A stretch of DNA of 13,992 nucleotides from Parafilimonas sp. GTDB lineage: Bacteria > Bacteroidota > Bacteroidia > Chitinophagales > Chitinophagaceae. Location of the stretch: contig JAHEZC010000010.1 in the NCBI GenBank assembly GCA_023251275.1, positions 1 to 13,992 on the forward strand, given 5' to 3'. Below the pieces are notes generated by a model. The model saw only the letters and a list, made by a program, of their open reading frames with translations. It made no database searches and was not told where the DNA came from. Positions 7,548-13,992 of this stretch are shown piece after piece (position 1 is the first letter of the stretch; each line of letters starts with the position of its first letter). The position numbers and the translations under genes are program-made.

Positions 7548-7581
7548 GAGAAAAAATAATCTAATTCTGAGATTTTTTCTC
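7548..7581 (+). promoter_or_regulatory. Perfect 10-bp inverted repeat upstream of the rloA promoter
   Basis: GAGAAAAAAT (7548-7557) and ATTTTTTCTC (7572-7581) are perfect inverted copies around a 14-nt loop, 30 bp before the -7 box of rloA. The T-run inside the second arm could make it a weak terminator protecting the defence genes from upstream transcription, or an operator. The sequence cannot separate the two. Confidence 0.4.
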
Positions 7582-7611
7582 AGTAGTCTATATTTTATTT
7601 ACAAATCAGCT

Positions 7612-7620
7612 TATATTTGC
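7612..7620 (+). promoter_or_regulatory. -7 promoter box of rloA
   Basis: TATATTTGC is an exact match to the Bacteroidota -7 consensus TAnnTTTGC, 20 bp before the rloA ATG at 7641. No clear TTTG -33 box lies at the expected 19-21 nt. Its position rules out the in-frame TTG at 7617, which lies inside the box, as the start codon. Confidence 0.5.
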
Positions 7621-7640
7621 GAAATATTCTCAAAAAAAAT

Positions 7641-8942
7641 ATGCTACTTGAATTTAGTGTCGGTAATTATCTCTCTTTCAGAGAAAAGAAAACTTTGAGT
7701 TTGGTGGCTTCTAGTATAAGCGACCACAAGGAAACCAATATCATTAACTCCGAAAGGCATACTCTATTGAAGGGTGCTGTCATTTATGGAGCAAATGCAA
7801 GCGGGAAATCAAATTTCATTCGTGCTATGAGCACAATGAAACGAATTGTTATGCTATCATTCAATCAATCATCTACCAAACCTTTAGATGTAGCGCCCTT
7901 TTTGTTGAACACAGAAACTGAAAAAAGTCCATCACATTTTGAAGTTTTGTTTGAGATTTTAAGTGTTCGTTATCGGTATGGTTTTGAAGTTACGAACAAA
8001 GAAATTGTTGCTGAGTGGCTTTATGAATCAAAGAAGAACGCTGAAAAGCTCCTTTACATTCGTCAAGGTGATGGAATAGATGTTTCTGTTTCATACAAGG
8101 AAGGAATGAACTTAGAGGACAAAACAAGAAACAATGCATTGTTCCTTTCTGTCGTTGACCAATTCAATGGTGTAATTGCAAAAAGAATTATGAAGTGGTT
8201 CGACAACTTTATCGCCATTTCGGGTTTGACACATGAAAATTACGAGATGGTTACTTTCAAGATGTTGGATAACAAGAATACCGCAAAATCATTAGGGGAT
8301 TTTTATGATAAATTAGACCTTGGTTTTGATGGGTTATCAATTAGCAAAGAAAAGTTTGACCCCAAAAGAATTCCCGAGGATGCTCCAGAAACTTTAGTCA
8401 AGTTATTGATTAAGGACTTGGAAGGCGCTTATCGTTTCAAGATTAAAGCACTTCACAAAAAGTTTGATAAAAAAAACAAAGTTGTAGGTGAAGTAGAATT
8501 TGATATGCGAAGTCAGGAATCTGCTGGAACAAACAAAGTCTTCAACATCTCAGGTCCCATTTTTGATGTTCTTCATGATGGTGGAGTTTTAGTAATTGAT
8601 GAGCTGGATTCAAGTTTACATCCATTAATGACTTTAGCTATTACCCGACTGTTCAACTCAAAAAAAGACAACCCTAATAATGCTCAGTTAATCTTTACAA
8701 CCCATGACACAAATTTATTGGATGACAGGTATGCAAAGATTAGAAGAGACCAAGTCTACTTTGTTGAAAAGGATAAATATGGAGCATCTGACTTATACTC
8801 TTTAGTAGAATACAGAGAAGAAGATGGTAGTAAAGTTCGTAAAGACCGTTCTTTTGAAAGCGACTACATTCAAGGGAGATATGGTGCTATTCCTTATATC
8901 GGTGACATCACAAAAATTTTAAAAGAATGGCAAGGAAAATAA
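7641..8942 (+). CDS. RloA/AbiLi-like AAA15 ATPase of a phage-defence pair
   Basis: A 433-residue OLD/ABC-type ATPase (COG1106 type). It starts MLLEFSVGNYLSFREKKTLS, the usual RloA opening. It has Walker A GANASGKS (50-57), a signature-like SAGT (294-297), Walker B VLVIDELDSSLHP with Asp320 and Glu321, and a switch His355 in TTHDTNLLD. All ATPase elements are intact, so it should dimerise around ATP. In known relatives (AbiLi, PARIS AriA, Gabija-type systems) such an ATPase senses or scaffolds and controls a partner nuclease; that role is inferred here. It overlaps rloB by 16 bp, implying translational coupling. With rloB it separates two iron-sulfur genes that usually adjoin, which suggests horizontal arrival. 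Confidence 0.85.
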   Translation: MLLEFSVGNYLSFREKKTLSLVASSISDHKETNIINSERHTLLKGAVIYGANASGKSNFIRAMSTMKRIVMLSFNQSSTKPLDVAPFLLNTETEKSPSHFEVLFEILSVRYRYGFEVTNKEIVAEWLYESKKNAEKLLYIRQGDGIDVSVSYKEGMNLEDKTRNNALFLSVVDQFNGVIAKRIMKWFDNFIAISGLTHENYEMVTFKMLDNKNTAKSLGDFYDKLDLGFDGLSISKEKFDPKRIPEDAPETLVKLLIKDLEGAYRFKIKALHKKFDKKNKVVGEVEFDMRSQESAGTNKVFNISGPIFDVLHDGGVLVIDELDSSLHPLMTLAITRLFNSKKDNPNNAQLIFTTHDTNLLDDRYAKIRRDQVYFVEKDKYGASDLYSLVEYREEDGSKVRKDRSFESDYIQGRYGAIPYIGDITKILKEWQGK

Positions 8943-9646
8943 AAGTTCCCAACCACATTAAGAAATGGCACGATAGAACTGAAACAAAGCGTTTAGAAGA
9001 AACGAAATCTAAACGAAGATTTTTCTTGATTGTATGTGAAGGAGAAAAGACAGAACCGAATTACTTTGAATCATTGAAGGATGATCTACCGAAAGGTGTC
9101 ATAGATGTTTGTGATTTTAAAATTGTCGGCGCAGGGAATAACACTACATCACTTGTGAACAAAGCGATGGTATTGAGGACTGACTTGCAAATGCAAACGA
9201 ACAGAACTATTGACAAAATGTGGATTGTTTTTGATAGAGACAGCTTCACAGCACAATCATTTAATTCAGCAATTCAAACTTGCACTGCTGATAGACCAGA
9301 TGTAGATTGTGCTTGGACGAATGAGGCGTTTGAGCTTTGGTATCGCTTACACTTTCATTTTTACAACACGGGAATAAGCCGAAAGCAGTATCAAGATTTA
9401 ATAGAAGGAAATTTTCAGAGGCAAGGACTAAATGACTATAAATACAAAAAGAATAGCACTGAAATGTTCACACTGCTTGAAACTTATGGAAGCCTTGAAG
9501 ATGCAATAAGGAACGCAGCAAACCTTGAGAAAATTTATCAAGGACAACATAACTACGCCACTCAAAATCCCTGCACAATGGTTCATAAATTGGTTGCAGA
9601 GCTTTTCAGTTTGGAAAGAATAATTTTAGAAGAAAACGCCAAATAG
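8927..9646 (+). CDS. RloB/AbiLii-like Toprim-type nuclease of a phage-defence pair
   Basis: A 239-residue RloB-family protein. The N-terminal ~30 residues are strongly basic. Next come FFLIVCEGEKTEPNYF (32-47; Glu38 as the Toprim acidic residue), NNTTSLVNKA (71-80), VFDRD (101-105; the Toprim DxD) and NEAFELWYRLHF (132-143), the hallmark RloB motif. All candidate metal-binding residues are present, so it is probably an active nuclease. In the lactococcal AbiL pair the homologue is needed for abortive phage defence; the target (DNA or tRNA) is not known from the sequence. Its ATG lies inside the end of rloA (16-bp overlap), so the two are made together. No third gene follows on the same strand, so the system appears to have two components. 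Confidence 0.83.
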   Translation: MARKIKVPNHIKKWHDRTETKRLEETKSKRRFFLIVCEGEKTEPNYFESLKDDLPKGVIDVCDFKIVGAGNNTTSLVNKAMVLRTDLQMQTNRTIDKMWIVFDRDSFTAQSFNSAIQTCTADRPDVDCAWTNEAFELWYRLHFHFYNTGISRKQYQDLIEGNFQRQGLNDYKYKKNSTEMFTLLETYGSLEDAIRNAANLEKIYQGQHNYATQNPCTMVHKLVAELFSLERIILEENAK

Positions 9647-10216
9647 ATATTGACACAACTTCAACAAATTTTTATTCAGATTGGGCTGTTAGACAATGAT
9701 ACTTAAACGACAAAAGCGAAATTTATTATTACAAATAATGTTTCGAATGACAAAAAATAACTACGCTCAACAAAAGCATCATATGTATATAGGCATACAG
9801 AGAAGGATAATATCGTTTAACTATATTTTCTTTTGAAAGCAAGAGATGAGTGGATATTTTTTTAAATCACCTCCTACCTTTGCCATATCTTTTCACCATA
9901 GCAAATTTCAACATTACGAACAATCAGTTTATCTAAAAAATTTTTGTAGATTAAAAATGTGACTGAGGCGAGTGCTGCAATAAGACTAATATCACGATAT
10001 TTTAAAAGATGAAAATATGGGACTGGTGAAATAATCAAAAATGTAGATTTATCAACAAAGTCCGAAGCATGAACAGAACATAGGTATTCTAATTTTCAAA
10101 AAAATTATTTGGGAAATTAAGATAGAAAATCTAACCCTAATGAACGGGCAATACGATTAAAAAGTAGCTTAAATTTCAGCAAACTTTTTGTCCTATTTTT
10201 GAAAAAATATTTCTGC
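9647..10216. other. 570-bp right flank of the defence cassette, no intact gene
   Basis: AT-rich sequence after rloB without a recognisable gene, terminator or mobile-element end. On the minus strand a frame from 10095 to a TAG at 9876-9874 is open for 73 codons and looks protein-like (SLIAALASVTFLIYKNF would be a membrane helix), but it has no ATG. Further right, the same strand encodes a tail ending NRIARSLGLDFLS (stop at 10117-10119). Both could be remains of a gene lost from the cassette, or chance. A small AT-only hairpin lies at 9725-9739. No tRNA or attachment site is visible. Confidence 0.4.
10194..10201 (+). promoter_or_regulatory. Possible new -7 box for the HdrB-like gene
   Basis: TATTTTTG fits TAnnTTTG and sits 15 bp before the ATG at 10217. 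No -33 box is evident. If used, it would replace the promoter the gene lost when it was separated from its upstream partner. In AT-rich DNA such matches arise by chance. Confidence 0.22.
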
Positions 10217-10996
10217 ATGCACGTCCCAACGATGAATGAGCTGATGGCAAAAGGCGAATCACCAGATATTTTATTTTGGGTGGGTTGCGCCGGAAGCTTT
10301 GACCAGCGTGCACAAAAAATCACAAAAGCATTTGCAGCCATCCTTGATAAAACAGGAATTAAATATGCAATTCTTGGCAAAGAAGAAGCCTGCACCGGCG
10401 ACCCGGCACGAAGAGCAGGCAATGAATTTTTATTCCAGATGATGGCTTATAACAATATTCAGATCCTGGATGGTTATGGCATTAAGAAAATTGTAACGGC
10501 ATGCCCGCACTGTTTCAATACATTGAAAAATGAATATCCTGAACTTGGCGGTAATTATGAAGTAGTGCATCATACAACATTTCTGCAGCAGTTGATTGAT
10601 GAGGGAAAAATAATATTGAAGGATGGCAACAGCTTTAAAGGCAAACGGATCACGTATCATGACAGTTGCTACCTCGGCCGTGCCAATAATATTTACGAAG
10701 CGCCAAGAAAAGTACTGGAACTGCTTGATGCAGAACTTGTGGAAATGAAACGCTGTCGCAGCAAAGGCTTATGCTGCGGCGCAGGTGGTGCGCAGATGTT
10801 TAAAGAAGATGAGCCTGGCAATAGACGGATTAATATTGAACGAACAGAAGAAGTACTGGAACTGCATCCTGATATCATCGCTTCGGCCTGCCCCTTTTGC
10901 AATACAATGCTCACTGACGGTATAAAAAATCTTGACAAAGAAACTGCAGTGCAGGTGATGGATGTGGCAGAGCTGATAGCGATGAATATATTTTGA
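10217..10996 (+). CDS. HdrB-like (Fe-S)-binding protein with two CCG domains
   Basis: A soluble 259-residue protein with two cysteine-rich (CCG) domains as in HdrB, GlcF and LutA. In the first the motif residues are Cys24, CTG at 59-61 (instead of CCG), and ACPHC (Cys96, Cys99). In the second they are Cys151, CCG at 186-188 and ACPFC (Cys225, Cys228). The second set can hold a non-cubane 4Fe-4S cluster; the first lacks one cysteine. It is the expected catalytic or electron-relay partner of the membrane iron-sulfur protein ending at 7362. ATG 10217 (MHVPTMNELMAKGE) matches the start of relatives; the TTG six codons earlier overlaps a possible -7 box. It ends 12 bp from the convergent histidine kinase. 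The gene looks intact despite the insertion before it. Confidence 0.87.
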   Translation: MHVPTMNELMAKGESPDILFWVGCAGSFDQRAQKITKAFAAILDKTGIKYAILGKEEACTGDPARRAGNEFLFQMMAYNNIQILDGYGIKKIVTACPHCFNTLKNEYPELGGNYEVVHHTTFLQQLIDEGKIILKDGNSFKGKRITYHDSCYLGRANNIYEAPRKVLELLDAELVEMKRCRSKGLCCGAGGAQMFKEDEPGNRRINIERTEEVLELHPDIIASACPFCNTMLTDGIKNLDKETAVQVMDVAELIAMNIF

Positions 10997-11008
10997 ATGC
11001 TCCGATGC

Positions 11009-13084
11009 CTAAACAGGTATTTGAATGACAAATTCACTTCCTTCACCTTCCCTCGTGTTCACTTTTATTTCTCCGCCATGGGCTTTGATAATATCATAGC
11101 TCAGGCTCAAGCCCAATCCTGTTCCCTGTCCTGTGGGTTTGGTGGTAAAGAATGGTTGATAAATTTTGTCAATTATCTTTTGAGGGATTCCTGAACCATT
11201 ATCTCTGACCCATATTTCAACTTTATCATTTATCTTTTTTATGCTTACGGAAACCAACGGTTTATAACCTTCGCCTTCCGTCTTTTGTCTTTCGGCCACA
11301 GCATAAAATGCATTGTTGAATAAATTGAGCAACACCCTTCCTATATCCTGGGGCACAACATTTATCTTTTCAATTGTTTCATCAAAATCAGTTTTCATTT
11401 CTGCATTAAATGACTTGTCTTTTGCCCGTAAGCCATGATAGCTCAACCGCAAACATTCATCGGCTAATACATTGATGTCAGTGTGTTCTTTTTTCCCTGT
11501 GCTTGTACGTGAATGTTGAAGCATGCCTTTTACTATACTCTCTGCACGCTTGCCATGATGCAATATTTTTTCAATATTTTGTTTTACATTTTCTGCCAGG
11601 GCCTTTATTTCTGTTGTATTCCCCTTATCAACTTCTTCAACCATTTCACTTATCAACTCATTGCTTACTTCTGAAAAATTATTCACAAAGTTCAATGGGT
11701 TCTGTATCTCATGCGCAATGCCCGCAGTCAATTCTCCAAGCGATGCCATTTTTTCGGACTGTATAAGTTGCTTTTGGGTCGCTTTAAGATCTGTCAAGGT
11801 TTTTTCGATCTCATTTTTTTTCCGTTGGAGAATCAAATTCATTTTTTTTCTTTGCCGGTTATTTCTAAACAGGATAAGCGCAATTATCAGCAGTACGCCC
11901 AGGCCGGCGAACAATAAATAATATTTAATGCGGTTTTTATATTCTGCCTGAGCAGTTTCAAGCTGCTGCTGATATATCTGCTCATCGTAAACTTCGCTTT
12001 GAAATTTTCTTGCATTTTCTACGTTGTTTATACTGTCTCTTAATATTTGTGACAGCTCAAAATATTTTAGTGCGCTTTTGTCATCGTGTGCAAGGTTATA
12101 TGCGAGCGCCAGCAGTGTGCCTGATTCGAGCAGTAAAAAATTTTCATTCGCCAATTTTGCATTTTCAAATTTTTCATTTAAATAAAATATACTCGAGTCG
12201 GTTGATTTCTCCTTTAAAAAAATTTTTGCTATGATAATCTCTGCCCGGCTTAGAGGTGCGAATTGATTATCTGCTGCAGCTATTTGTATAGCGTCTCTCA
12301 GTGTTTGTAATGCCAGCGGATAATTACCTTGTTTAAAATAAATATTCCCGATTATTGTGAGCGGAATCCCCAACCACTTATGCTGCCCTATCTGCAATCG
12401 CAGGTTATAAGATTTCTGAGCATATAAAAGCCCCGAATCCAGCATATTCAGGGTAGCGTAAGTATCACCTATAAAACCATATATAGTAGCCAGTGTAGCC
12501 GAATCTTTCACTGCTATAAAAATGTCCCTTGCTTTAAAATAGTATTTCAATTGTTCTTTACGATTCTCCATATTAATCCCATAAAAATGACCAAGGTCTC
12601 CATAAATACTTCCCAGCATTTCAAAGCGCAGAGTGTGAGGAGTCCACAAATATTTTGGAATGCAGTTCCCATTGTAATATTCAATTTTATCCAGGTATTC
12701 CCGTGGCAATATATTTTCCTCGATGCCGGGGTTTTCGGCAAGCTTCATTGCTTTTAAAAGCATTTCCAGTGTTGCAGGATCATTCATCTGGTACATATTG
12801 TATCCATTGCAATCCATTGCATAAGCTTCATCTATCTTGTAATTTAATTTCCGGGCAATGGGAAGCAGTTGCCTGGCATAATACAAACTGCTGTCAAGTT
12901 TTTTGTCCTGGTATTTGCCGCCTAAAACAGTTAGTAATACGAGTCGAAGTGTATCGTTCTGTGTTAGTTCCAATTCATGTTTCAGGCTGTCAATTTCATG
13001 TCTTTGCCTGTCAGCATCCACCTGACGGGCAAAAGTGCTGCCTGTAATCAAAAAAAGAAGAATAGTCAATCTGAAAGTTCCCAT
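11009..13084 (-). CDS. TPR-containing membrane sensor histidine kinase
   Basis: A 691-residue sensor kinase. In order: signal peptide (1-19, MGTFRLTILLFLITGSTFA); a periplasmic region with TPR-type helical repeats (about 30-370, e.g. ATIYGFIGDTYATLNMLDSG and IGNIYFKQGNYPLALQTL); one membrane helix (about 385-405, YLLFAGLGVLLIIALILF); a coiled-coil linker; and a HisKA domain with phosphoacceptor His458 in AHEIQNP. The HATPase domain then has an N-box (LLNLFNNAFYAV), G1 DNGSGIP and G2 GTGLGLSL. All catalytic motifs are present. The input signal and response regulator are unknown; none is in the window. Its ATG overlaps the stop of the upstream paralogous kinase by one base (TGATG), so the two are probably translated from one message. 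Confidence 0.92.
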   Translation of the reverse strand: MGTFRLTILLFLITGSTFARQVDADRQRHEIDSLKHELELTQNDTLRLVLLTVLGGKYQDKKLDSSLYYARQLLPIARKLNYKIDEAYAMDCNGYNMYQMNDPATLEMLLKAMKLAENPGIEENILPREYLDKIEYYNGNCIPKYLWTPHTLRFEMLGSIYGDLGHFYGINMENRKEQLKYYFKARDIFIAVKDSATLATIYGFIGDTYATLNMLDSGLLYAQKSYNLRLQIGQHKWLGIPLTIIGNIYFKQGNYPLALQTLRDAIQIAAADNQFAPLSRAEIIIAKIFLKEKSTDSSIFYLNEKFENAKLANENFLLLESGTLLALAYNLAHDDKSALKYFELSQILRDSINNVENARKFQSEVYDEQIYQQQLETAQAEYKNRIKYYLLFAGLGVLLIIALILFRNNRQRKKMNLILQRKKNEIEKTLTDLKATQKQLIQSEKMASLGELTAGIAHEIQNPLNFVNNFSEVSNELISEMVEEVDKGNTTEIKALAENVKQNIEKILHHGKRAESIVKGMLQHSRTSTGKKEHTDINVLADECLRLSYHGLRAKDKSFNAEMKTDFDETIEKINVVPQDIGRVLLNLFNNAFYAVAERQKTEGEGYKPLVSVSIKKINDKVEIWVRDNGSGIPQKIIDKIYQPFFTTKPTGQGTGLGLSLSYDIIKAHGGEIKVNTREGEGSEFVIQIPV

Positions 13085-13992
13085 CAGGCTAAATTAATAT
13101 TGTATAACTGAATAACAAATTCACTGCCCTCCCCTTCCTTACTCTCCACTTTTATTTCTCCTCCATGCGCTTTGATAATATCATAGCTTAAACTCAACCC
13201 CAATCCTGTTCCTTGCCCTGTTGGCTTAGTGGTAAAGAAGGGTTGGAATATTTTATCAATTATTTTTTGAGGAATACCGTTGCCATTATCTTTTACACTA
13301 ATTGAGATTTTTCCATCCATCTTTTTTGTACTAACTGCAACAGATGGCTTATACCTTTCACTTTCCACCTTTTGCCTTTCACTAACTGCATAAAACGCAT
13401 TATTGATCAAATTCAAAATTACTCTGCCAATATCCTGCGGAACGATATTTATTTTTTCGATCGTCGCATCAAAATCTGTTTGCATGGTTGCGTTGAATGT
13501 TTTGTCTTTTGCTCTTAGTCCGTGATAGCTCAGGCGAAGACATTCGTCTGCAAGATTGTTGATGTCTGTCGGTTCTTTTTGTCCCGTGCTTTTTTGCGAA
13601 TGTTGCAACATACCTCTTACAATGTTCTCTGCACGCTTGCCGTGATGAAGAATTTTTTCAAGATTTTGCTTTACATCATCAGCAATTTCGGTTGCAGGTT
13701 GCAGGTTACCGGATGCCAATTCGATTTTCATTTCATCTAATAATTCATTACTAACTTCTGAAAAATTATTCACGAAGTTTAACGGGTTTTGTATCTCATG
13801 TGCAATGCCTGCAGTGAGTTCTCCAAGCGAAGCCATTTTTTCGGATTGGATAAGTTGTTTTTGAGTTGCTTTTAAATCAGCAAGAGTTTTCGAAATTTTA
13901 TTTTTTTGCTCATTCAACAGTACATTCGTTTTTTGCTTATGTCTGTTGCTCCTGATAAGAATAACTGCAAGCAATAGAAAGGCTCCCAATGC
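13084..13992 (-). CDS. Sensor histidine kinase, paralogue of the downstream kinase (5' end outside window)
   Basis: The C-terminal part of a second sensor kinase. The frame is open to the right edge, so the start, and presumably a TPR sensor region, lies beyond the window. Visible parts are the end of a membrane helix (GAFLLLAVILI), a coiled-coil linker, HisKA with phosphoacceptor His encoded at 13798-13800 (AHEIQNP), an N-box (LNLINNAFYAV), DNGNGIP and GTGLGLSL. From LADLKATQKQ onward it is, by eye, about four-fifths identical to the kinase encoded just downstream, so the pair arose by tandem duplication. Its tail differs: EGSEFVIQ is followed by LYNINLA rather than IPV. The stop TGA shares one base with the next ATG. 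The linker contains a heptamer repeat at 13690-13706. Confidence 0.9.
   Translation of the reverse strand, partial: ALGAFLLLAVILIRSNRHKQKTNVLLNEQKNKISKTLADLKATQKQLIQSEKMASLGELTAGIAHEIQNPLNFVNNFSEVSNELLDEMKIELASGNLQPATEIADDVKQNLEKILHHGKRAENIVRGMLQHSQKSTGQKEPTDINNLADECLRLSYHGLRAKDKTFNATMQTDFDATIEKINIVPQDIGRVILNLINNAFYAVSERQKVESERYKPSVAVSTKKMDGKISISVKDNGNGIPQKIIDKIFQPFFTTKPTGQGTGLGLSLSYDIIKAHGGEIKVESKEGEGSEFVIQLYNINLA
13690..13706. repeat. Short tandem heptamer (GGTTGCA) inside the kinase gene
   Basis: GGTTGCA-GGTTGCA-GGT reads in tandem; on the coding strand it gives part of GNLQPATEI in the helix after the phosphoacceptor. The neighbouring paralogue has an unrelated sequence of the same length at this spot, so the repeat replaced residues without changing length. 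Confidence 0.45.

Noticed and set aside
9866..9875. ATCACCTCCT, identical to the core of the 16S rRNA 3' end (reverse complement AGGAGGTGAT is a perfect Shine-Dalgarno).
   Set aside because: Only ten bases match, no rRNA sequence surrounds it, no start codon lies at a suitable distance on the minus strand, and Bacteroidota rarely use such sites.
7376..10180. TTTCAGC at 7376-7382 and again at 10174-10180 as a possible target-site duplication around the defence cassette.
   Set aside because: A 7-base match between two AT-rich flanks of this size is expected by chance, and no inverted terminal repeats accompany it.
10117..10422. 101-codon minus-strand frame across the start of the HdrB-like gene.
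   Set aside because: Most of it is antisense to the conserved HdrB-like coding sequence; only its last ~28 codons fall in spacer, and these are discussed as a possible relic.

Overview
The window looks like chromosome from a Bacteroidota species, most likely in or near the Chitinophagaceae. The reasons are the AT-leaning coding sequence, starts without Shine-Dalgarno sites, -7 boxes of the TAnnTTTG type, a TPR-type histidine kinase pair of a kind common in that phylum, and housekeeping proteins that read like Bacteroidota versions. This placement is inference from recall; no search was run.

Layout. At 1-523 (minus) is the 5' part of an unrecognised gene that runs off the left edge. At 524-855 is a gene-poor stretch with two palindromic intergenic repeats and, between them, an apparent relic of a second hutH 3' end. 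At 856-2416 (minus) is histidine ammonia-lyase, whose first ~47 codons are in a different frame from the rest. At 2541-4268 (minus) is a phosphoglucomutase/phosphomannomutase. At 4362-5363 (plus) is an exported DUF2279 protein, convergent with a PyrR-like phosphoribosyltransferase at 5375-5875 (minus). At 6031-7362 and 10217-10996 (plus) are the two halves of a membrane iron-sulfur oxidoreductase: a membrane protein with two 4Fe-4S motifs and an HdrB-like protein with CCG domains. At 11009-13084 and 13084-window end (minus) are two tandem TPR/sensor histidine kinases; the upstream one is cut by the window edge.

The two iron-sulfur genes are normally adjacent in related genomes, as far as I recall. 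Here about 2.85 kb separates them. That DNA carries an RloA-RloB pair (OLD/ABC-type ATPase plus Toprim-type RloB nuclease, the same architecture as lactococcal AbiLi/AbiLii). To its left is a 126-bp palindrome-rich element bounded by direct repeats; to its right are ~570 bp with no intact gene. The simplest reading is a phage-defence cassette inserted between two co-transcribed housekeeping genes, with the downstream gene now needing its own promoter or read-through.

The second notable locus is hutH. It has a reading-frame break near its 5' end, and downstream lies a 28-codon, length-matched, diverged copy of its own C-terminus. Together these suggest past duplication and possible ongoing decay, although a sequencing error could explain the frame break. 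No tRNA, rRNA, CRISPR array, transposase or integrase was seen.
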